Source of the DNA: Paenibacillus sp. CF384
GTDB lineage: Bacteria; Bacillota; Bacilli; Paenibacillales; Paenibacillaceae
Reading direction: 5' to 3'
DNA length: 64,000 bases
Assembly (NCBI RefSeq): GCF_900106745.1
Contig: NZ_FNNV01000019.1
Location: 95,770 to 159,769 of the forward strand
Numbering within the stretch: position 1 is the stretch's first letter; every line of letters begins with the position of its first letter. The notes under the pieces were generated by a model, which had not been told where the DNA came from, did no database searches, and worked only from the letters and a program-made list of their open reading frames with translations. This document shows positions 62,524 to 64,000 of this stretch, in pieces. A program made the translations under genes and the position numbers.

Positions 62524-63306
62524 TTACAGGCTCAGCCAATATACGCTTCCGTCGCTCTCGCGGTCTAGAAAACCATAGTCGACCAAGTATCTTCGAAGCG
62601 TCACATAATCTTCTTCCATGAAACGCTTGAGCAGCTCGTTAACCTCTGCTTCCTTGTACTTGCGGCCTTTCTTGAAGCTCGTTGCAATGTGGCGGAGCAG
62701 TGCTGCTTTGCGTTTCTCCTTACGCGGCAGACCTGTGAGCGGGCCAGCCAGTCCTTGCGGCAAATATTTGTTTAGCAGCGCTTTGTACTCATCATGTGTG
62801 ATTGCAAAACGCTCATCAACCAGAGGCGCCGTACGGTGCACCGGCACGAATTTCGCTCCTTGTGCAAGGCCCCCGTCCATTAGCTCCATAATGGCAAGAA
62901 ACAGCTTTGCCTGCTTCGCTTTCTCCTTCAATGCGAAACGGTGATTGCGAATGGTTGAAGCACTGCCGCTGCCGGTTTGCTTCACAATGTCTGCATCGGA
63001 AGAGCCTGAGGCGAAAGCACTGATGAGCTGCTTCTGCAAATCAGTTAGACCCGTCGCTTTCTTATCTAGTTCAAGCAGATAGTGCAGCACGGATCCATGC
63101 GCGCTGCCGATATGCTTGGCAACTGCTTTGTGAGCTTCCATCAGGCGATTATCAATGGAATAGATGATCCCCTCTTCAAATTGTTCCCCGCAAACCAAGC
63201 AGTAATAGCTATCGGATTCCCCATGATATACATAACCTTGCTTCAGCTCAGAGAGCGATGCGGTATAGAAGGATTCTGAAATATCCATAACAAACAACTC
63301 CATCAT
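62524..63306 (-). CDS. DUF2087 protein
   Basis: A 260-residue protein. The N-terminal part has a YYCLVCGEQFEEG Cys pair. The middle has a possible HTH (DADIVKQTGSGSASTIRNHR, the start near DSDADI reads SSDADIV). The C-terminal 90 residues form DUF2087: RKEKRKAALLRHIATSFKKG and RRYLVDYGFLDRESDGSVYW. The fold is thought to bind nucleic acid, often in transcription regulators. No adjacent target is evident. Confidence 0.8.
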   Translation of the reverse strand: MMELFVMDISESFYTASLSELKQGYVYHGESDSYYCLVCGEQFEEGIIYSIDNRLMEAHKAVAKHIGSAHGSVLHYLLELDKKATGLTDLQKQLISAFASGSSDADIVKQTGSGSASTIRNHRFALKEKAKQAKLFLAIMELMDGGLAQGAKFVPVHRTAPLVDERFAITHDEYKALLNKYLPQGLAGPLTGLPRKEKRKAALLRHIATSFKKGRKYKEAEVNELLKRFMEEDYVTLRRYLVDYGFLDRESDGSVYWLSL

Positions 63307-63402
63307 TCGTTTGATAATTACCTAGATAATATACCATCTTGTTTGGTTTTATTCAATAAACGATTGCATAGTAAGAAGCTGGAAGCAGGATGGATAGATA
63401 AA

Positions 63403-63469
63403 AAGAATGACGATGATCCAATCTTTAAGCTGCTCCGGCACGCTTAAAGCCTCGATCATCGTCATTCTT
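63403..63469 (-). terminator. Terminator overlapping the end of a small gene
   Basis: Perfect 16-bp arms (AAGAATGACGATGATC and GATCATCGTCATTCTT), with a nested GCTTTAAGC/GCTTAAAG pairing and TTTTTATC on the minus strand. The stop at 63425 lies inside the loop, so the last 15 codons are part of the terminator. Confidence 0.8.
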
Positions 63470-63610
63470 CGGATACGCATATTTCCGTTTGTCCGGCTTC
63501 ACCCTCGTCACAGGTTTCACGCCGTTCCAATTCCCTCGTTGCATCGTTGGATCCATTCCGCCTTGCTGCAGCTTCTTATCGCGCTGCTTACGCGCCGTAC
63601 TCTTCGCCAT
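63425..63610 (-). CDS. Small basic protein, 61 residues
   Basis: Reads MAKSTARKQRDKKLQQGGMD at the start, then GNWNGVKPVTRVKPDKRKYA. Very basic, no membrane segment, probably disordered or nucleic-acid bound. AGGAGTG lies 11 bp before the ATG. I do not recognise the family. Its 3' end forms the terminator described above. Confidence 0.6.
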   Translation of the reverse strand: MAKSTARKQRDKKLQQGGMDPTMQRGNWNGVKPVTRVKPDKRKYAYPKNDDDRGFKRAGAA

Positions 63611-63982
63611 TCTTAATGCACACTCCTCATATTAAGTTGAGACCGCCATCCGCCGCCTGTAGCACCGGGAGGTCCTCCTCTAGCTTAAACGATTGGTGCA
63701 CTTCGTTTCAAGGGGCAGCAGTACTCGCTTCGCCGATAGTAAAGTAAACTATACCTCCTCGTTCCGGCAGTCCCGGGGATAAATATTGCATTTTCTGCAA
63801 CATTTTAGACGAAGAAGAGGCCTCTTGCAGGAAATGTTGCATCAAATGCAACATTCTCGCCTACAATCACCTTTTGATCGCTCGAATCCCTGCAAATGTT
63901 GCAGATTGCTCCAAGGCCCCTTAATTAAACTGGAGTCCTCTCAGCCAATAATTTAAACTATTAGCTAAGGGGATGATCCGTT
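63611..63982. other. Intergenic region with alternating TGCAACATT repeats
   Basis: About 370 bp without a gene. TGCAACATT and its reverse complement occur four times in alternating orientation between about 63795 and 63902. A Shine-Dalgarno-like AAGGGGAT precedes the final ATG. Confidence 0.5.
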
Positions 63983-64000
63983 ATGGGGAAGCATTTAGGA
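63983..64000 (+). CDS. Start of a gene cut by the window edge
   Basis: Only MGKHLG is inside the window. AAGGGGAT lies about 10 bp before the ATG. Product cannot be named. Confidence 0.4.

Noticed and set aside
1..64000. CRISPR arrays, rRNA or tRNA genes, intact insertion sequences
   Set aside because: No regularly spaced repeats, no rRNA blocks, no tRNA cloverleaf motifs and no intact transposase were recognised on either strand by eye; a tRNA scan could still be run to confirm.

Overview
The window looks like the chromosome of a spore-forming Bacillales soil bacterium, most likely Paenibacillus or a close relative such as Cohnella. The reasons are LplB/YtcP-type sugar permeases, a decayed GerA-type germination gene, Gram-positive Shine-Dalgarno sites, a Bacillus-type LexA box, a ydaO-type c-di-AMP riboswitch and a holin-like type I toxin. 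No rRNA, tRNA or CRISPR array was seen. Most genes lie on the minus strand.

Layout. 1-1211: two sugar ABC permeases, the first cut by the window edge. 1608-4549: azoreductase and three cupins, divergent from an Rrf2 regulator. 4644-8801: GH43 glycosidase, acyltransferase and DeoR regulator. 8835-15998: complete oligopeptide (Opp-type) ABC operon with two small membrane genes at its end. 16210-19637: AraC regulator, gerA pseudogene, a cytochrome b/molybdopterin oxidoreductase fusion and a histidine-kinase fragment. 19762-21280: lysine 2,3-aminomutase-like gene behind a c-di-AMP riboswitch and tandem terminators. 21394-27369: a persulfide/sulfite detoxification cluster (CstR, DsrE-like, TusA, rhodanese-MBL, TusA-rhodanese, TauE) with four matching palindromic operators. 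27531-37085: Lgt, two ArsB/NhaD permeases with related leaders, KtrB, a bacitracin-type ABC exporter behind a truncated tetR, a propeptide-only secreted protein and an NlpC/P60 hydrolase. 37140-41005: arsenic resistance (arsR, arsB, arsC, a phosphatase, a second arsR and arsI) with ATCAA-N6-TTGAT operators. 41200-51530: an AT-rich accessory region with a surface-type protein, a glycosyltransferase, several gene fragments including a TniB-like transposition ATPase remnant, a 1667-residue secreted polymorphic toxin (subtilisin, PPC-like repeats, pretoxin, Hint, AHH nuclease) with its putative immunity gene, and a SOS-controlled type I toxin-antitoxin locus. 51606-55079: an ECF sigma factor with a membrane-anchored solute-binding-domain protein and a solute-binding lipoprotein. 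55309-60557: sulfonate/taurine uptake and desulfonation operon. 60757-64000: MFS exporter, GIY-YIG and DUF2087 proteins, a small basic protein and the first codons of another gene.

How the genes fit together. Sulfur recurs: sulfonate uptake releases sulfite, and TauE plus the CstR cluster deal with sulfite and persulfide. Ion and osmotic balance also recurs: the c-di-AMP-controlled aminomutase (beta-lysine), KtrB and two antiporter-like permeases lie within 16 kb. The most distinctive loci are the S8-Hint-AHH toxin, the SOS-driven holin-like toxin whose lysine tail doubles as the terminator of its antisense RNA, and the sigma factor paired with a solute-binding-protein-like anti-sigma candidate. 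Truncated genes at 19.6 kb and 31.45 kb suggest that the segment between them was inserted or rearranged.
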